Positions 25,294 through 35,196 of a stretch of DNA of 64,000 bases are shown here, one piece after another (the first letter of the stretch is position 1; each line of letters opens with the position of its first letter). The stretch is taken from NCBI RefSeq assembly GCF_000682695.1, contig NZ_AWFG01000052.1, positions 1 to 64,000 on the forward strand, given 5' to 3'. The notes below the pieces were generated by a model. It had not been told where the DNA came from. It did no database searches and worked only from the letters and a program-made list of their open reading frames with translations. The position numbers and the translations under genes are program-made. This stretch comes from Hyphomonas chukchiensis (GTDB lineage Bacteria; Pseudomonadota; Alphaproteobacteria; Caulobacterales; Hyphomonadaceae).

Positions 25294-25313
25294 GGGATTC
25301 CAGCTGGAATCCC
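25294..25313. repeat. Perfect 20-base palindrome at the sufB stop codon
   Basis: GGGATTCCAGCTGGAATCCC is fully self-complementary and touches the sufB stop codon (25315-25313, minus strand). It lies in the only substantial gap of an otherwise overlapping operon. As RNA it would form a strong short hairpin. It has no U-run, so mRNA processing or stability is more likely than termination. A binding site is also possible. Confidence 0.55.
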
Positions 25314-26875
25314 TAGCCGACACTGCCTTCCAGGCTCACTTTCAGCAGGCTTTGCGCCTCAACCGCGAATTCCATCGGCAGGTGCTGCAGCACATCACGC
25401 ACGAAGCCATTCACCAGCAGGGCGACCGCGTCTTCCTCGGCAATCCCGCGCTGGCGGGCATAAAACAGCTGGTCTTCCGACAGTTTCGTCGTTGTCGCCT
25501 CATGCTCCAGCTGCGCGCTCGCGCACCGGTTCTCCACATAGGGAATCGTATGTGCGCCGCACTTGTCGCCGATCAGCAACGAGTCGCACTGGGTGAAATT
25601 GCGCGCATTCACAGCCTTGCGGTTCACGGAAACGAGCCCACGATAGGTGTTGTCAGACTTGCCCGCCGAAATGCCCTTGGAAATGATCCGGCTCTTCGTG
25701 CGCTTGCCCAGATGGATCATCTTCGTGCCGGTGTCGGCCTGCTGGCGACCATTGGTGACGGCAATCGAGTAGAACTCGCCCACGCTATCATCGCCGCGAA
25801 GGATGCAGGACGGGTATTTCCACGTTACGGCCGAGCCGGTCTCGACTTGCGTCCATGAGATTTTCGACCGATCACCCCGGCAATCGCCGCGCTTGGTCAC
25901 GAAATTGAAAATGCCGCCTTTGCCGTCCTCGTCACCCGGCCACCAGTTCTGCACGGTCGAATACTTGATCTCGGCGTCTTCCAACGCCACCAGCTCGACG
26001 ACCGCCGCATGCAGCTGGTTCTCGTCGCGCATCGGCGCCGTACAGCCTTCAAGGTAGGACACATAGGCGGATTCATCGGCAATGATCAGCGTCCGCTCGA
26101 ACTGGCCCGTATTCTCGGCATTCATCCGGAAATAGGTCGACAACTCCATTGGGCAGCGCACACCCTTCGGAATGTAGACAAAGGTCCCGTCCGAAAACAC
26201 GGCGCTGTTCAGGGTCGCGAAGAAATTATCGGACTGTGGCACGACCGTGCCCAGATACTTCTTAACGAGGTCCGGATACTCATGCACTGCCTCGGAGATC
26301 GACATGAAGATCACGCCGGCCTTCTCCAGCTCCTTGCGGAACGTCGTCGCCACGGACACGGAGTCAAACACGGCATCCACCGCCACGCGCGGCTTCTCGC
26401 GCCCCTCGGCAGCGGTCTCGACCGCGCCTTCCACGCCCAGCAGCACTTCTGCCTCGCGAAGCGGGATGCCCAGTTTCTCGTATGTTTCGAGAATTTCCTT
26501 CGGCACATCGTCAATCGAGGCATATTTCGCCCCGGCTTTCGGCGCAGCGTAATAGTAATAGGCTTGGTAGTCGATCTTGGGATAGCGCACCATCGCCCAG
26601 CTCGGCTCTTCCATGGTCAGCCAGCGCTCATAGGCTTTCAGGCGCCACTCGAGCAGCCATTCGGGCTCGTTCTTCGCAGCCGAGATATAGCGGATCGTGT
26701 CTTCCGACAGGCCTTTTGGCGCAAAATCGGTATCGATCGTGGTGGAGAAACCCGCCGAATAGTTCTCGGATTCCAAGGCTTTGGCCGCCTCGACGGTTTT
26801 CGCGTCGATGCTATCCTTGACCTTGACTTCTCCACAGTCGTCTTCGTGCTCGGTGGTGCCGCCGCAGCAGTCCAT
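25313..26875 (-). CDS. sufB: Fe-S cluster assembly scaffold SufB, with a Cys-rich N-terminus
   Basis: 520 residues. The core (from about residue 40) is typical Suf[34 protein letters not shown], the beta-helix domain, and a C-terminal region with [17 protein letters not shown]. The start is the ATG in a TGATG overlap with the desulfurase gene, preceded by GGAGAAGG. The N-terminus [16 protein letters not shown] is unusual: three cysteines within 14 residues and acidic residues, not seen in the SufB proteins I know. It could bind a metal ion or simply be a lineage-specific tail. Confidence 0.95.
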   Translation of the reverse strand: MDCCGGTTEHEDDCGEVKVKDSIDAKTVEAAKALESENYSAGFSTTIDTDFAPKGLSEDTIRYISAAKNEPEWLLEWRLKAYERWLTMEEPSWAMVRYPKIDYQAYYYYAAPKAGAKYASIDDVPKEILETYEKLGIPLREAEVLLGVEGAVETAAEGREKPRVAVDAVFDSVSVATTFRKELEKAGVIFMSISEAVHEYPDLVKKYLGTVVPQSDNFFATLNSAVFSDGTFVYIPKGVRCPMELSTYFRMNAENTGQFERTLIIADESAYVSYLEGCTAPMRDENQLHAAVVELVALEDAEIKYSTVQNWWPGDEDGKGGIFNFVTKRGDCRGDRSKISWTQVETGSAVTWKYPSCILRGDDSVGEFYSIAVTNGRQQADTGTKMIHLGKRTKSRIISKGISAGKSDNTYRGLVSVNRKAVNARNFTQCDSLLIGDKCGAHTIPYVENRCASAQLEHEATTTKLSEDQLFYARQRGIAEEDAVALLVNGFVRDVLQHLPMEFAVEAQSLLKVSLEGSVG

Positions 26876-28020
26876 CACACCTTCTCCTTCAAAACCGTCC
26901 GCCGGGCTGCTTCCAGCCAGGCATTCGCCACACCGTCAAAATCGGCGGGTTCACTATTCCATCCAAAGCTGGTGCGTATCGCTGATTCCGCAAGGGCGTC
27001 AGATGCACCCATGGCCATCAGAACGAGGGATCGCTTGACCTTGCCTGAAGAGCAAGCAGAACCTGCAGAGACGCATATGCCCGCCAGGTCCAGCGCCATG
27101 ACCTGTGTTTCGGCCCGGAAGCCCGCCCGCGCGAAGTTCGACGTTCCCGCCAGGCGCGGGCTGTCTTCGCCAATCACGACCACATCGCCCTCAGCTTTCA
27201 ATCGCGCTTCCATGGCATCCCGATACTTCGCCAGCGCCGCGTATTTCGGCAAATCCCGAACTGCGGCCTCAACCGCCGCGCCAAAACCCGCAATTCCAGC
27301 TACATTCTCCGTGCCTGACCGCAAGGATCGCTCCTGCCCGCCCCCATAGAGAATGGCTTTCAGCGGCGCCCCGGCCCGATGCCACAAGGCGCCAACGCCT
27401 TGAGGTCCGCCAATCTTGTGCGCCGAAACCGACAGGTAATCGACGCCTAGCAAGCCCACATTGACCGGAATCTTGCCCAAGGCCTGCACGGCATCGCAGA
27501 TCGTCAAGCCGCCAGCGTCACGCACAATGGCTGCCGCTTCGGCAACCGGCTGGATGATCCCCGTCTCGTTATTGGCAAGCATCAGGCACAGAACAGGCGT
27601 GCCATGGGCTTCAGAATCCCAGTTTGCCATGCGCGTGCGCAGGTCTTCCAGATCCACAATCCCGGCCGCCGTCACATACGCCGTCTGAACAGGCGCACCG
27701 GAATGAGCCGCAGACTTGGCAATCGCCTCATGCTCAATCGCCGACACAATCAACGTACAGCGCCCGTCCAGAGCGTCGACCACGCCCTGAACCGCCAGCG
27801 CATCGGATTCCGTGCCGCCCCCGGTAAAAATCACATCAGCAGCCCGGCTACCGATGGCGCCGCCCACCTGCATACGCGCTGTTTCCACCACGCCGCGCGC
27901 CGCCCGACCCTTGGTATGTACCGAGGATGGGTTCGTCGCGCCCAGATCAAGCGCCGACAGCATGGCTTCCCGCGCTTCTGGTCGCATCGGGGCCGTCGCA
28001 TTGTGGTCAGCATAAATCAT
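26875..28020 (-). CDS. Cysteine desulfurase, IscS/NifS type (group I)
   Basis: 381 residues from the ATG at 28020 ([12 protein letters not shown]), which matches the family's N-terminus and has GGAGCGAG about 13 bases upstream; the open frame continues 22 codons further without support. It has the PLP lysine in [12 protein letters not shown], and [11 protein letters not shown] with the catalytic cysteine of group I enzymes. It heads the suf operon, so this operon carries two desulfurases (this one and SufS), as in many alphaproteobacteria. No Rrf2/IscR regulator gene precedes it. Confidence 0.94.
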   Translation of the reverse strand: MIYADHNATAPMRPEAREAMLSALDLGATNPSSVHTKGRAARGVVETARMQVGGAIGSRAADVIFTGGGTESDALAVQGVVDALDGRCTLIVSAIEHEAIAKSAAHSGAPVQTAYVTAAGIVDLEDLRTRMANWDSEAHGTPVLCLMLANNETGIIQPVAEAAAIVRDAGGLTICDAVQALGKIPVNVGLLGVDYLSVSAHKIGGPQGVGALWHRAGAPLKAILYGGGQERSLRSGTENVAGIAGFGAAVEAAVRDLPKYAALAKYRDAMEARLKAEGDVVVIGEDSPRLAGTSNFARAGFRAETQVMALDLAGICVSAGSACSSGKVKRSLVLMAMGASDALAESAIRTSFGWNSEPADFDGVANAWLEAARRTVLKEKV

Positions 28021-28056
28021 GGATTCAGGTATACTCGCTCCAGCCCCACAGTGCAC

Positions 28057-28081
28057 CTGCAGAAAAATTTGCATTTCGCAG
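28057..28081. promoter_or_regulatory. Possible metal- or Fe-S-responsive operator upstream of the suf operon
   Basis: In the 113-base divergent gap between the desulfurase and hydrolase genes, TGCAGAAAAATTTGCA (28058-28073) is an imperfect TGC-flanked inverted repeat and is followed by TTTCGCAG. A/T-centred TGC/GCA repeats are bound by Fur/Mur-type repressors in alphaproteobacteria. The match is loose and read by eye. Confidence 0.25.
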
Positions 28082-28133
28082 TCCATTTGGCTTATGACCG
28101 CGCCCTTACAAGAGATTTTAAACCGAGGGTGTC

Positions 28134-28811
28134 ATGGCAGAACTGATCATTCCGGGCCCACAGGGCCGTATCGAAGCGCGTTATACCGAGCCGCCGCTTC
28201 CTGGCGCCCCGATTGCGCTTGTCCTTCATCCCCACCCCAAGGCGGGCGGCACGATGCAGGATCCCATCTCGATCATGCTGTACCAGATGTTCGAACGTCA
28301 CGGATTCGGCGTCCTGCGCTACAATTCCCGCGGCGTCGGCCGCAGCCAGGGTGTCTACGACCAGGGCATTGGCGAGCTTGAAGACGCTGCTTACGTGCTC
28401 GACTATATCGAGAATCTCAGCGAGAGCCCGCGCTATGTCTGGTGTGCCGGCTACAGCTTCGGCGCCTGGATTACGCTCCAGCTGCTGATGCGCCGCCCGG
28501 AAATCGATGGCTTCCTCGCCATCTCGCCACCGGCCAACCACTACGACCTGTCATTCCTCGCGCCCTGCCCGGCGTCCGGCCTGATCGTCAATGGCGACAA
28601 TGACGCCATCGCCAGCCCGGAAGACATTGAACGCGCCCTCACCAAGGTGCGCGTCCAGAAGGGCGAAGTCATCGAGCGCGCCCGCGTCAAAGGCGCCAAC
28701 CACTTCTATGTCGACAAGCGTGACGAGCTGATCGGCCTGTGCGAGCAATACCTGTTGCAGCGCCTCGAAGATGCTGAAGAAAAACTGCGCATCGAAGCTG
28801 AAAAAGACTAG
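28134..28811 (+). CDS. Alpha/beta hydrolase (COG2945-like)
   Basis: 225 residues. HPHPKAGGTMQD near the start is the oxyanion-hole region of this subfamily, FNSRG-type YNSRGVGRSQG follows, the nucleophile is in GYSFGAW (about residues 105-111), and a C-terminal GANHFY holds the histidine, with an aspartate in NGDNDAI. It is probably a cytoplasmic esterase or dienelactone-hydrolase-like enzyme of unknown substrate. It is divergent from the suf operon, a placement that recurs in alphaproteobacteria, and its last codons overlap the anmK stop by 4 bases. Confidence 0.87.
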   Translation: MAELIIPGPQGRIEARYTEPPLPGAPIALVLHPHPKAGGTMQDPISIMLYQMFERHGFGVLRYNSRGVGRSQGVYDQGIGELEDAAYVLDYIENLSESPRYVWCAGYSFGAWITLQLLMRRPEIDGFLAISPPANHYDLSFLAPCPASGLIVNGDNDAIASPEDIERALTKVRVQKGEVIERARVKGANHFYVDKRDELIGLCEQYLLQRLEDAEEKLRIEAEKD

Positions 28812-29938
28812 CCGAGCACCCGGCCGCCCGTCATGGCGGCCGGAACGCCCGTTGTTGTCGGCCAGCTGATCGGCAAGCCGCGCACGGTCCGCGCCGCCAG
28901 GAAGGCAAAAGCCTCCGCCTCGATCGAATCCCCGCGCCAGCCAGCCTCCTCTGCACTGAGAACAGGGCATGGCAACGCCGCCGCCAGCGCCGCCATCAGC
29001 GCGGGATTGTGTCGCCCTCCCCCACACGCGATCACCCGCTCGGGCATGTCAGGCAGCTGCGCGACGCCTGCCGCGACTGCGCGGGCTGAAAAGACCGTCA
29101 GTGTTGCTGCGCCGTCCTCAAGAGACAGGCCCCGCGCCATGCTCGCATTGAAGTCATAGCGATCCAGCGATTTTGGCGGCAGTTCCTGGAACCAGTCATG
29201 GTCCATCAGCTGCACCAAAAGCCCCTCATGAACCCGCCCTGCCGCCGCATAGGCCCCGCCTAGGTCATGCGTGCCTTTGCCATGTCCTTCGACCCACTCG
29301 TCGATTGGCCCGTTCGCTGGCCCCGTATCGAACGCAAACAGCGTCCCATCCGCCATCCGCGCGGTGATGTTCGCCACCCCGCCAAGGTTGAGCACCGCGC
29401 TCGCCCCGTCCCCGGCCCGTTCCAGCAGCGCGCCATGATAGGCCGGCGCGAGCGGCGCGCCCTGCCCGCCTGCAGCCACATCCGCCGTCCGGAAATCATA
29501 GGCCAGCGTGACACCCAGCGCCTTCTGCAGCGCCGCGGCATCAATCAGTTGTAGCGTCGCCCCAATTTGTCCCGGCCTGGGCCGCCGATGGAGCACGGTT
29601 TGCCCGTGAACACCCGCCAACGATCCCGGAATGCCCGAACCGAGCCCATCGCGCAGCATCTCGAAAGCCTCAGCATGAGTCTCGGTAATCACCTTCCGGG
29701 CCCCTTCAAAGGCCTCTTCCGGCGCCGTCCCCAGCCAGTTCCACGCCCGCGCGGCATCCGTTGCCTCCTGCAGGGCCTGCCGCTCGCGCGCCGTGTATTT
29801 GCGCTCGGCGACTGGCCCGAACTCGAGCACGCGCTCTCCATCCGTCAGGATCAGCGCCGCATCTGTTGCATCCAGTGAGGTTCCCGACATGAACCCCGCC
29901 ACCCATTGCGGCGTCTGATCGTGAATTGGATGGTTCAA
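28808..29938 (-). CDS. anmK: Anhydro-N-acetylmuramic acid kinase
   Basis: About 376 residues from the TTG at 29938, the E. coli length being similar. The longer open frame would begin inside the divergent tyrS gene, so it is rejected. GFMSGTSLDATDAALI is the ATP-binding start of the ASKHA-fold family; GVHGQTVLHRP, NLGGVANIT and DTGPANGPIDEW are further signatures. The enzyme phosphorylates and opens 1,6-anhydroMurNAc in peptidoglycan recycling. Divergent from tyrS, an arrangement conserved in many proteobacteria. Confidence 0.94.
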   Translation of the reverse strand: MNHPIHDQTPQWVAGFMSGTSLDATDAALILTDGERVLEFGPVAERKYTARERQALQEATDAARAWNWLGTAPEEAFEGARKVITETHAEAFEMLRDGLGSGIPGSLAGVHGQTVLHRRPRPGQIGATLQLIDAAALQKALGVTLAYDFRTADVAAGGQGAPLAPAYHGALLERAGDGASAVLNLGGVANITARMADGTLFAFDTGPANGPIDEWVEGHGKGTHDLGGAYAAAGRVHEGLLVQLMDHDWFQELPPKSLDRYDFNASMARGLSLEDGAATLTVFSARAVAAGVAQLPDMPERVIACGGGRHNPALMAALAAALPCPVLSAEEAGWRGDSIEAEAFAFLAARTVRGLPISWPTTTGVPAAMTGGRVLG

Positions 29939-29987
29939 GAGTCCCGCTTTCCGTGTTACGCGCCTGCGCTTACGGAGACACGAGACA

Positions 29988-31238
29988 ATGACCGAATACA
30001 AGTCGGAATTCCTGAAAACCCTCGATTCACGCGGCTTCATCAAGCAGATGACACACCCGGCTGAACTCGACGCCTATTGCGCTTCAGGCGTACCGGTCTG
30101 CTATATCGGCTTCGATGCGACGGCTGACAGCCTCCACGTCGGTTCCCTCCTCCAGATCATGATGCTGCACCACTTCCAGCGCTGCGGCGGCAAGCCCGTC
30201 GTCCTGATGGGCGGAGGAACGACGAAAGTGGGAGACCCGACCGACAAGGAAAAATCGCGTCCCCTCCTGACGGACGAGCAGATCGCGTCCAACATGGCAG
30301 GCATCAAGAAGGCGTTCGAACCCTTCCTCACATTCGGTGACGGCCCGACCGACGCCATCATGGTCAACAATGACGACTGGCTGTCGAAGATTGGCTATGT
30401 CGAGTTCCTGCGTGACTATGGCGTGCACTTCACCATCAACACGATGATCAAGCAGGAAACCGTCGACCGGCGCCTGCGCAACGAACAGCCGTACACATTT
30501 CTCGAGTTCAACTACATGCTGCTCCAGGCCTACGACTTCCTTGAGCTGTACCGGCGTCACGGCGTCCGCCTCCAACTCGGCGGATCGGACCAGTGGGGCA
30601 ACATCATCAATGGTGTCGAGCTCACCCGGCGCGTCGCGGGCGGAGAAGCCTATGGCCTGACCTCTCACCTGATCACCACGGCATCCGGCGGCAAGATGGG
30701 CAAGACGGCGGATGGCGCGGTCTGGCTGAATGCCGAGCGGAAGAGCCCGTACGAATACTGGCAGTTCTGGCGCAATACCGAAGACGCCGATGTCGGCCGG
30801 TTCCTGCGACTGTTCACCGATCTCGATGTGGCTGAGATTGCAGAACTCGAAAGACTCGAGGGTGCAGATATCAATACGGCCAAGATCGCGCTCGCCAATG
30901 CCGCAACAACCCTGCTCCACGGTGCAGAAATTGCGGCAGAATCTGAAGCCGCCGCAGCAGCCGTTTTTGGAGAGGGCGCCTCGGCGGACGCGCTGCCAAC
31001 AGTCGAAGTGCCAAAGGCCGAACTGGAAGCGGGCATGCTCGTGGCCGCCGCATTCGCCGCAGCCGGTCTCGCTGGGTCGAACGGGGAGGCACGCCGTCTT
31101 ATCAAGCAGGGGGCCGCAAAGGTGAATGACGTCCTGGTCAACGACCAGAACGGTACGCTCAGCGCGGCCGATCTGGTTGATGGCGCCATCAAGCTATCGG
31201 CCGGCAAGAAACGTCACGCCCTGCTGAAGATCAGCTAG
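29988..31238 (+). CDS. tyrS: Tyrosyl-tRNA synthetase
   Basis: 416 residues. The class I signature is DATADSLHVGSLLQ (HIGH variant HVGS), substrate-recognition segments include YNYMLLQAYDF-type FNYMLLQAYDFLEL and GSDQWGNI, and the KMSKS loop appears as KMGKT. The C-terminal S4-like RNA-binding domain (about 350-416; EARRLIKQGAAKVND) is complete. GGAGACACGAG precedes the ATG. Convergent with the DUF3971 gene, the stops being only 7 bases apart. Confidence 0.97.
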   Translation: MTEYKSEFLKTLDSRGFIKQMTHPAELDAYCASGVPVCYIGFDATADSLHVGSLLQIMMLHHFQRCGGKPVVLMGGGTTKVGDPTDKEKSRPLLTDEQIASNMAGIKKAFEPFLTFGDGPTDAIMVNNDDWLSKIGYVEFLRDYGVHFTINTMIKQETVDRRLRNEQPYTFLEFNYMLLQAYDFLELYRRHGVRLQLGGSDQWGNIINGVELTRRVAGGEAYGLTSHLITTASGGKMGKTADGAVWLNAERKSPYEYWQFWRNTEDADVGRFLRLFTDLDVAEIAELERLEGADINTAKIALANAATTLLHGAEIAAESEAAAAAVFGEGASADALPTVEVPKAELEAGMLVAAAFAAAGLAGSNGEARRLIKQGAAKVNDVLVNDQNGTLSAADLVDGAIKLSAGKKRHALLKIS

Positions 31239-31245
31239 GCTTCGA

Positions 31246-34200
31246 TTATTTGAAGCTCTCTTCGGGGATCGGCGGCAGTTCTGACGGAATGGGCTCGTCC
31301 GGCGTGCGCGGCTTGGCCTCGGGTATGCTCGTGTCCGCTGGATTTTCGAAAATCCGGCGGATGACACCCGGCGCGAGGGCCGACAACGGATTCACGGAGA
31401 CGTTGGCTTTTTCAAGCGTGCCGTTGATGGAATAGGTCAGCGAGAAAACACCCTCCCCGTCACGCCCCACGACGAGGTCACCAATGATGGGGATCTGGCC
31501 GAGGGCCGAGTTCAAACCGAAACTCGGCACCAGGACGCCGTCAAACTCGATGCCGCCGGTCTTGCTCTCGACATAACCGCTGGAGGTGAGCCCGAGTGCT
31601 GGTCCCTGAGCCTTGGCACCTGTCACGATATACCGGCCGTCAGCGATTTTGAGTGGGATATCTATACGCGAGAAAAGCACCCCTTCGCCGCTCAGCGTAT
31701 CGGCGAGCCCCCTGAGTGAAGCGAGCGACAGGATCTGCGTCAGGAATGGCGCATTCCGCATGCGCACATTTGTCAGCGCGATGTCGAAATTGGCGGGTGA
31801 GGAATCCTTGGTGAACTTACCTTTCAGCTCCAGCTTGCCACCTTCCAGAAAGTCGGCCCCGAGCAGCGCCTGGGCCATGAAGCCGGCATTGCCGCTCTCG
31901 ACATCAACGGTCGCGCCGCCCGGCACAGTGGCATCATACCTCGCGACCAGCGGCGAGCCGTCATCCGCTTTCCCGGAGGCTTCGAAGAAGGCGAGACCAT
32001 TTGCACCCGTCTTCGCCTTCAGGATGGCATCGCGCATGTCCAGACCCGGCCTCAGGGTCAGCGTGTCCAGTTCGGCATCAATCGTCAGCGGTGTTGTGCT
32101 GTTATTGGCCGTGTCGCCTGCTGCTCCAAGGCCCGACATGGCGCCGGAGAGATCGAGATAAGTCCCTTTCAGCGATAGGGCCAATCCGCCACCCGCAGCC
32201 CGCGCAACATCGCCGCTGAGATCGGCCTTGTTCTTCAGGTAAGCGCGCCGCAATGTCGCCGAAACGAGCTTGGAGTCCGGCCCGAGCGAATATTCGCCAT
32301 CGACGCGCGCGTCTTCAGTGGTGAACAGGATGGTCGATTTGGTGTCGTCTCCAAGTTTCTCGTAGCGGACCGATGCCTTGGCGGGCACCCCCTTTGGTTT
32401 CACCCAGCCGATTTCCGACAGATCGATACGCGCTTCACCAAGGTCGAGCGACGTATCCGCGGAAACCAGGTTTTCATCATTCAGGCGTGCCTGCACTTCC
32501 AGCGGCACTTCACCTGTGAGGTAAGCCCGGCCTAGCAAGCCGAACCGGTTCAGGACATCCGGCGTGACGACGGCGGTCGCGGAAAGGTTCGACGGTGCCT
32601 CGCCGTCGTTAAACGCATCGCGCCAGGTAAACTGAACGGGCGACGGACCAAGGTCGCCAAATCCGCTTACCGTAATCCCGGCCTGATTACCGTTGATGTT
32701 GAACTTGCCATTTGTGAGATCGAATCCGAGCGCCGCATTCTTTAGACCACCCTTCGTGACGGTCCCCAGGACCGAGAACCGCACCTGTTCATAAGGCACA
32801 TCATCCAGGGCCGGACGGAACATTTCGAACGTCATTTCCGCATCGCCGGTCAGGCGCGCGGGATCGAATTTGGATTGCAGGCGCGATTCCGCCAGCGTCT
32901 TCATTACATTGGTCGCCGGGCCGTGGCCCTTGGCGAACACTCTGAAGGGCACACCTTTCGGATTGAAAGCGGGGAAATCCACCACGCCATCATCCAGCAC
33001 CCAGCCACCATAATCGCCGCTCTCGACAATGACCTTGAATCCGTTGCCCGTGAGCTGGCCCTTGCCTGTGGCATTCTCCACAGCCGGCAGGTCATCGAGG
33101 AACCTCACCGCCGCATCGCGCACAGTGAAATCCAGCTGCAGGTTCTCGTCTCGCAGGTACCCTTCGGCAAGGCTGTCGCGCAGCAAGTCGATATGCCCCT
33201 GAGCAGACGTAACGACACCAGCTGTTACCCGATTCACAGCGAAGCGGCGGGCGCCATCGCCCAGTTGAACCGGCCAGAAAGCCAGCACGGTCTCCCGGCT
33301 CAAATCACCCTCGGAGGCAAAATCGAGATTGCCAATGATTGGTGGTTCGCCGGGCTTCTTGTCCGGTGTCAGTTGGAACGCCCCGGAAGCCTTGAGCGTG
33401 TCGGTGCCCGTTTTCAAAACCAATTCCGCACCCCGGAATGCGTAGTTTGCAAGATCAACTTCACCGGCGAGATTCAGGCTGGAGATCGAGATCGGGTGTT
33501 CGAAACGAGGCGTTAGATCGAGGACGAGGTCAGGGCTTGCGAAGTTGAACTTCCTGAATCCATCTCCTTTCATCGCATCCTGAAGCGTCAATACGGCGGT
33601 CCCTTTCAGGGGCCCGGCGCCGTTTGTTTGAGCATCGATGGAGAGGGTGTCAGTCGAGGCAGCATAGGCGGCCTTCAGCTTCAGATCATCAACCGCGAGC
33701 CCGTCACTGCCCATCGGCAAGCGCCCTGCGCCCGAATCCACATCGATGATGATCTGCTCCACGCCAGAGGCCCTGGAGACATCGAATGAAACGACAACAT
33801 TGGCCGGAAGGCCTTCAAAGCGTTCGTTACTCATCCCGAAACGGATCGCCAGGTCTGCCAATGGCCATTTCGCCACCGCGAACTCAGCCTTTAGCTGCTG
33901 GCCCGAATTGGAGGTCTCAAGGGTAGCCGCGAGCCCTGCCGGCAGACCTTCGCCGACACCGCTTCCGGAAACCGACAGCACGATGCCGCCCGCCCGGCGC
34001 GCAACCTGGCCTTTGGCTGCTTTCAATGTCAGCAGAGTGGCCCCGTCGCGTCCCCGGACGCGCACCTCGAACTGATCGAACGATGCGCGCTCAAGATCGA
34101 CAGTCGGCTCGGTCTGCTGAAGTGCCACCAGCAGCTGCGGCAGAACCTCGTTGGCGCGGGCCAGCCACTCGGCGGGCGTCGTCGGCAATTGCCCGGTCGG

Positions 34201-34638
34201 TATCTCCGGTAGCGGGTCCCCGGCAATCTTCCATTTGGTGTCGGTGACCTGATCGACATTGATCCAGCCCTGGTCCAGATCCATGGCCAGGACTTCGACT
34301 TTCCCAAGCACGAGGGAGGAACCGGACAAGACGAGTTCCGCATGTGCCGCCTGGGCGCTGAGTTCGTCCTTGCCGTCATACAGTTGGACATCGTGTGCGT
34401 TGACCAGAATTCTACGGTCGGCCTGCGACCATTCCAGGTAAACATCACCGATCCGGACAGTATGCCCGTTTCGGGCCTGCTTCAGCGCGCGCTCGATATC
34501 ATCCTTGAAGATGCCGAGCGGCAAAGGCCCGCTTGCGAGTCGGAATGCCAGCAGCCCGGCGACGACCATGATGAGCAGGATCAATCCGCCAAGTATTTCC
34601 AGAATAACCGTCGAGGCGGTCTGGCGAACCAAGGGCAC
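31246..34638 (-). CDS. Large AsmA/YhdP-like envelope protein (DUF3971)
   Basis: 1130 residues. An N-terminal transmembrane helix (about 12-32: ILEILGGLILLIMVVAGLLA) anchors a very long repetitive beta-strand region in the periplasm, ending in a proline-rich tail (PRTPDEPIPSELPPIP). The DUF3971 and AsmA_2 patterns place it with YhdP/TamB-like bridge proteins, now thought to carry phospholipids between membranes through a hydrophobic groove. The frame begins with GTG at 34638; a TTG two codons on is better spaced from AAGGAGC. It is a single gene, divergent from bcp. Confidence 0.87.
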   Translation of the reverse strand: MPLVRQTASTVILEILGGLILLIMVVAGLLAFRLASGPLPLGIFKDDIERALKQARNGHTVRIGDVYLEWSQADRRILVNAHDVQLYDGKDELSAQAAHAELVLSGSSLVLGKVEVLAMDLDQGWINVDQVTDTKWKIAGDPLPEIPTGQLPTTPAEWLARANEVLPQLLVALQQTEPTVDLERASFDQFEVRVRGRDGATLLTLKAAKGQVARRAGGIVLSVSGSGVGEGLPAGLAATLETSNSGQQLKAEFAVAKWPLADLAIRFGMSNERFEGLPANVVVSFDVSRASGVEQIIIDVDSGAGRLPMGSDGLAVDDLKLKAAYAASTDTLSIDAQTNGAGPLKGTAVLTLQDAMKGDGFRKFNFASPDLVLDLTPRFEHPISISSLNLAGEVDLANYAFRGAELVLKTGTDTLKASGAFQLTPDKKPGEPPIIGNLDFASEGDLSRETVLAFWPVQLGDGARRFAVNRVTAGVVTSAQGHIDLLRDSLAEGYLRDENLQLDFTVRDAAVRFLDDLPAVENATGKGQLTGNGFKVIVESGDYGGWVLDDGVVDFPAFNPKGVPFRVFAKGHGPATNVMKTLAESRLQSKFDPARLTGDAEMTFEMFRPALDDVPYEQVRFSVLGTVTKGGLKNAALGFDLTNGKFNINGNQAGITVSGFGDLGPSPVQFTWRDAFNDGEAPSNLSATAVVTPDVLNRFGLLGRAYLTGEVPLEVQARLNDENLVSADTSLDLGEARIDLSEIGWVKPKGVPAKASVRYEKLGDDTKSTILFTTEDARVDGEYSLGPDSKLVSATLRRAYLKNKADLSGDVARAAGGGLALSLKGTYLDLSGAMSGLGAAGDTANNSTTPLTIDAELDTLTLRPGLDMRDAILKAKTGANGLAFFEASGKADDGSPLVARYDATVPGGATVDVESGNAGFMAQALLGADFLEGGKLELKGKFTKDSSPANFDIALTNVRMRNAPFLTQILSLASLRGLADTLSGEGVLFSRIDIPLKIADGRYIVTGAKAQGPALGLTSSGYVESKTGGIEFDGVLVPSFGLNSALGQIPIIGDLVVGRDGEGVFSLTYSINGTLEKANVSVNPLSALAPGVIRRIFENPADTSIPEAKPRTPDEPIPSELPPIPEESFK

Positions 34639-34731
34639 GCTCCTTAAGCTTCATGCGACTCATATCGAACAGCCTGGCTGCAGAGCCTTTGATATAAGCA
34701 CAGTCCTTAATGTGCACCATAGGAGCATTAC

Positions 34732-35196
34732 ATGAGCAAACCACTGGTTGAAGGTGCAAAGGCACCCGCCTTTTCCATCGAGACGACAGATGGCAAAAAG
34801 CAGCTGTCATCGTACAAGGGCAAGGACCTCGTTCTCTACTTCTACCCGAAAGACGATACGCCCGGATGCACGAACGAAGCAAAAGACTTCTCCGCCCTCG
34901 CCCCGGACTTCGCTTCTGCCGGCGCTGAAATACTTGGCGTCTCGCGCGACACATTGGCAAAGCACGGCAAGTTTACGGAGAAGCATGATCTTAAAATTCC
35001 GCTGGGGGCGGACGAAGACGGCAGCGTCTGCGAAGCTTTCGGCGTCTGGGTCGAGAAGAACATGTACGGTCGCATCTATATGGGCATCGCCCGTTCGACA
35101 TTTCTGATCGGGCCTGACGGCAAGATAAAACGAATCTGGCCGAAGGTTCGGGTGAAGGGGCACGCTGAGGAAGTGCTGGCTTCAGTGAAGAGGTGA
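34732..35196 (+). CDS. bcp: Thioredoxin-dependent thiol peroxidase (Bcp/PrxQ)
   Basis: 154 residues, peroxiredoxin fold. The peroxidatic cysteine is in FYPKDDTPGCTNEAKDF (about residue 45). The usual resolving cysteine five residues later is alanine here, so this is a one-Cys-like variant of Bcp or uses another cysteine. Later FGVWVEKNMYGRIYMGIARS and the C-terminal KVRVKGHAEEVL are family segments. It reduces peroxides and organic hydroperoxides in the cytoplasm. AGGAG lies 7 bases before the ATG. Confidence 0.94.
   Translation: MSKPLVEGAKAPAFSIETTDGKKQLSSYKGKDLVLYFYPKDDTPGCTNEAKDFSALAPDFASAGAEILGVSRDTLAKHGKFTEKHDLKIPLGADEDGSVCEAFGVWVEKNMYGRIYMGIARSTFLIGPDGKIKRIWPKVRVKGHAEEVLASVKR

Noticed and set aside
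26009-27349. 446-codon frame opposite sufB and the desulfurase gene.
   Set aside because: An antisense shadow of G/C-rich coding sequence; the minus-strand proteins are unmistakable.
28811-30043. Longest frame for anmK, starting inside tyrS.
   Set aside because: The first 35 codons lack family similarity and would overlap the divergent gene; a TTG at 29938 gives the usual length.
30084-30920. 278-codon frame opposite tyrS.
   Set aside because: An antisense shadow of a highly conserved synthetase gene.
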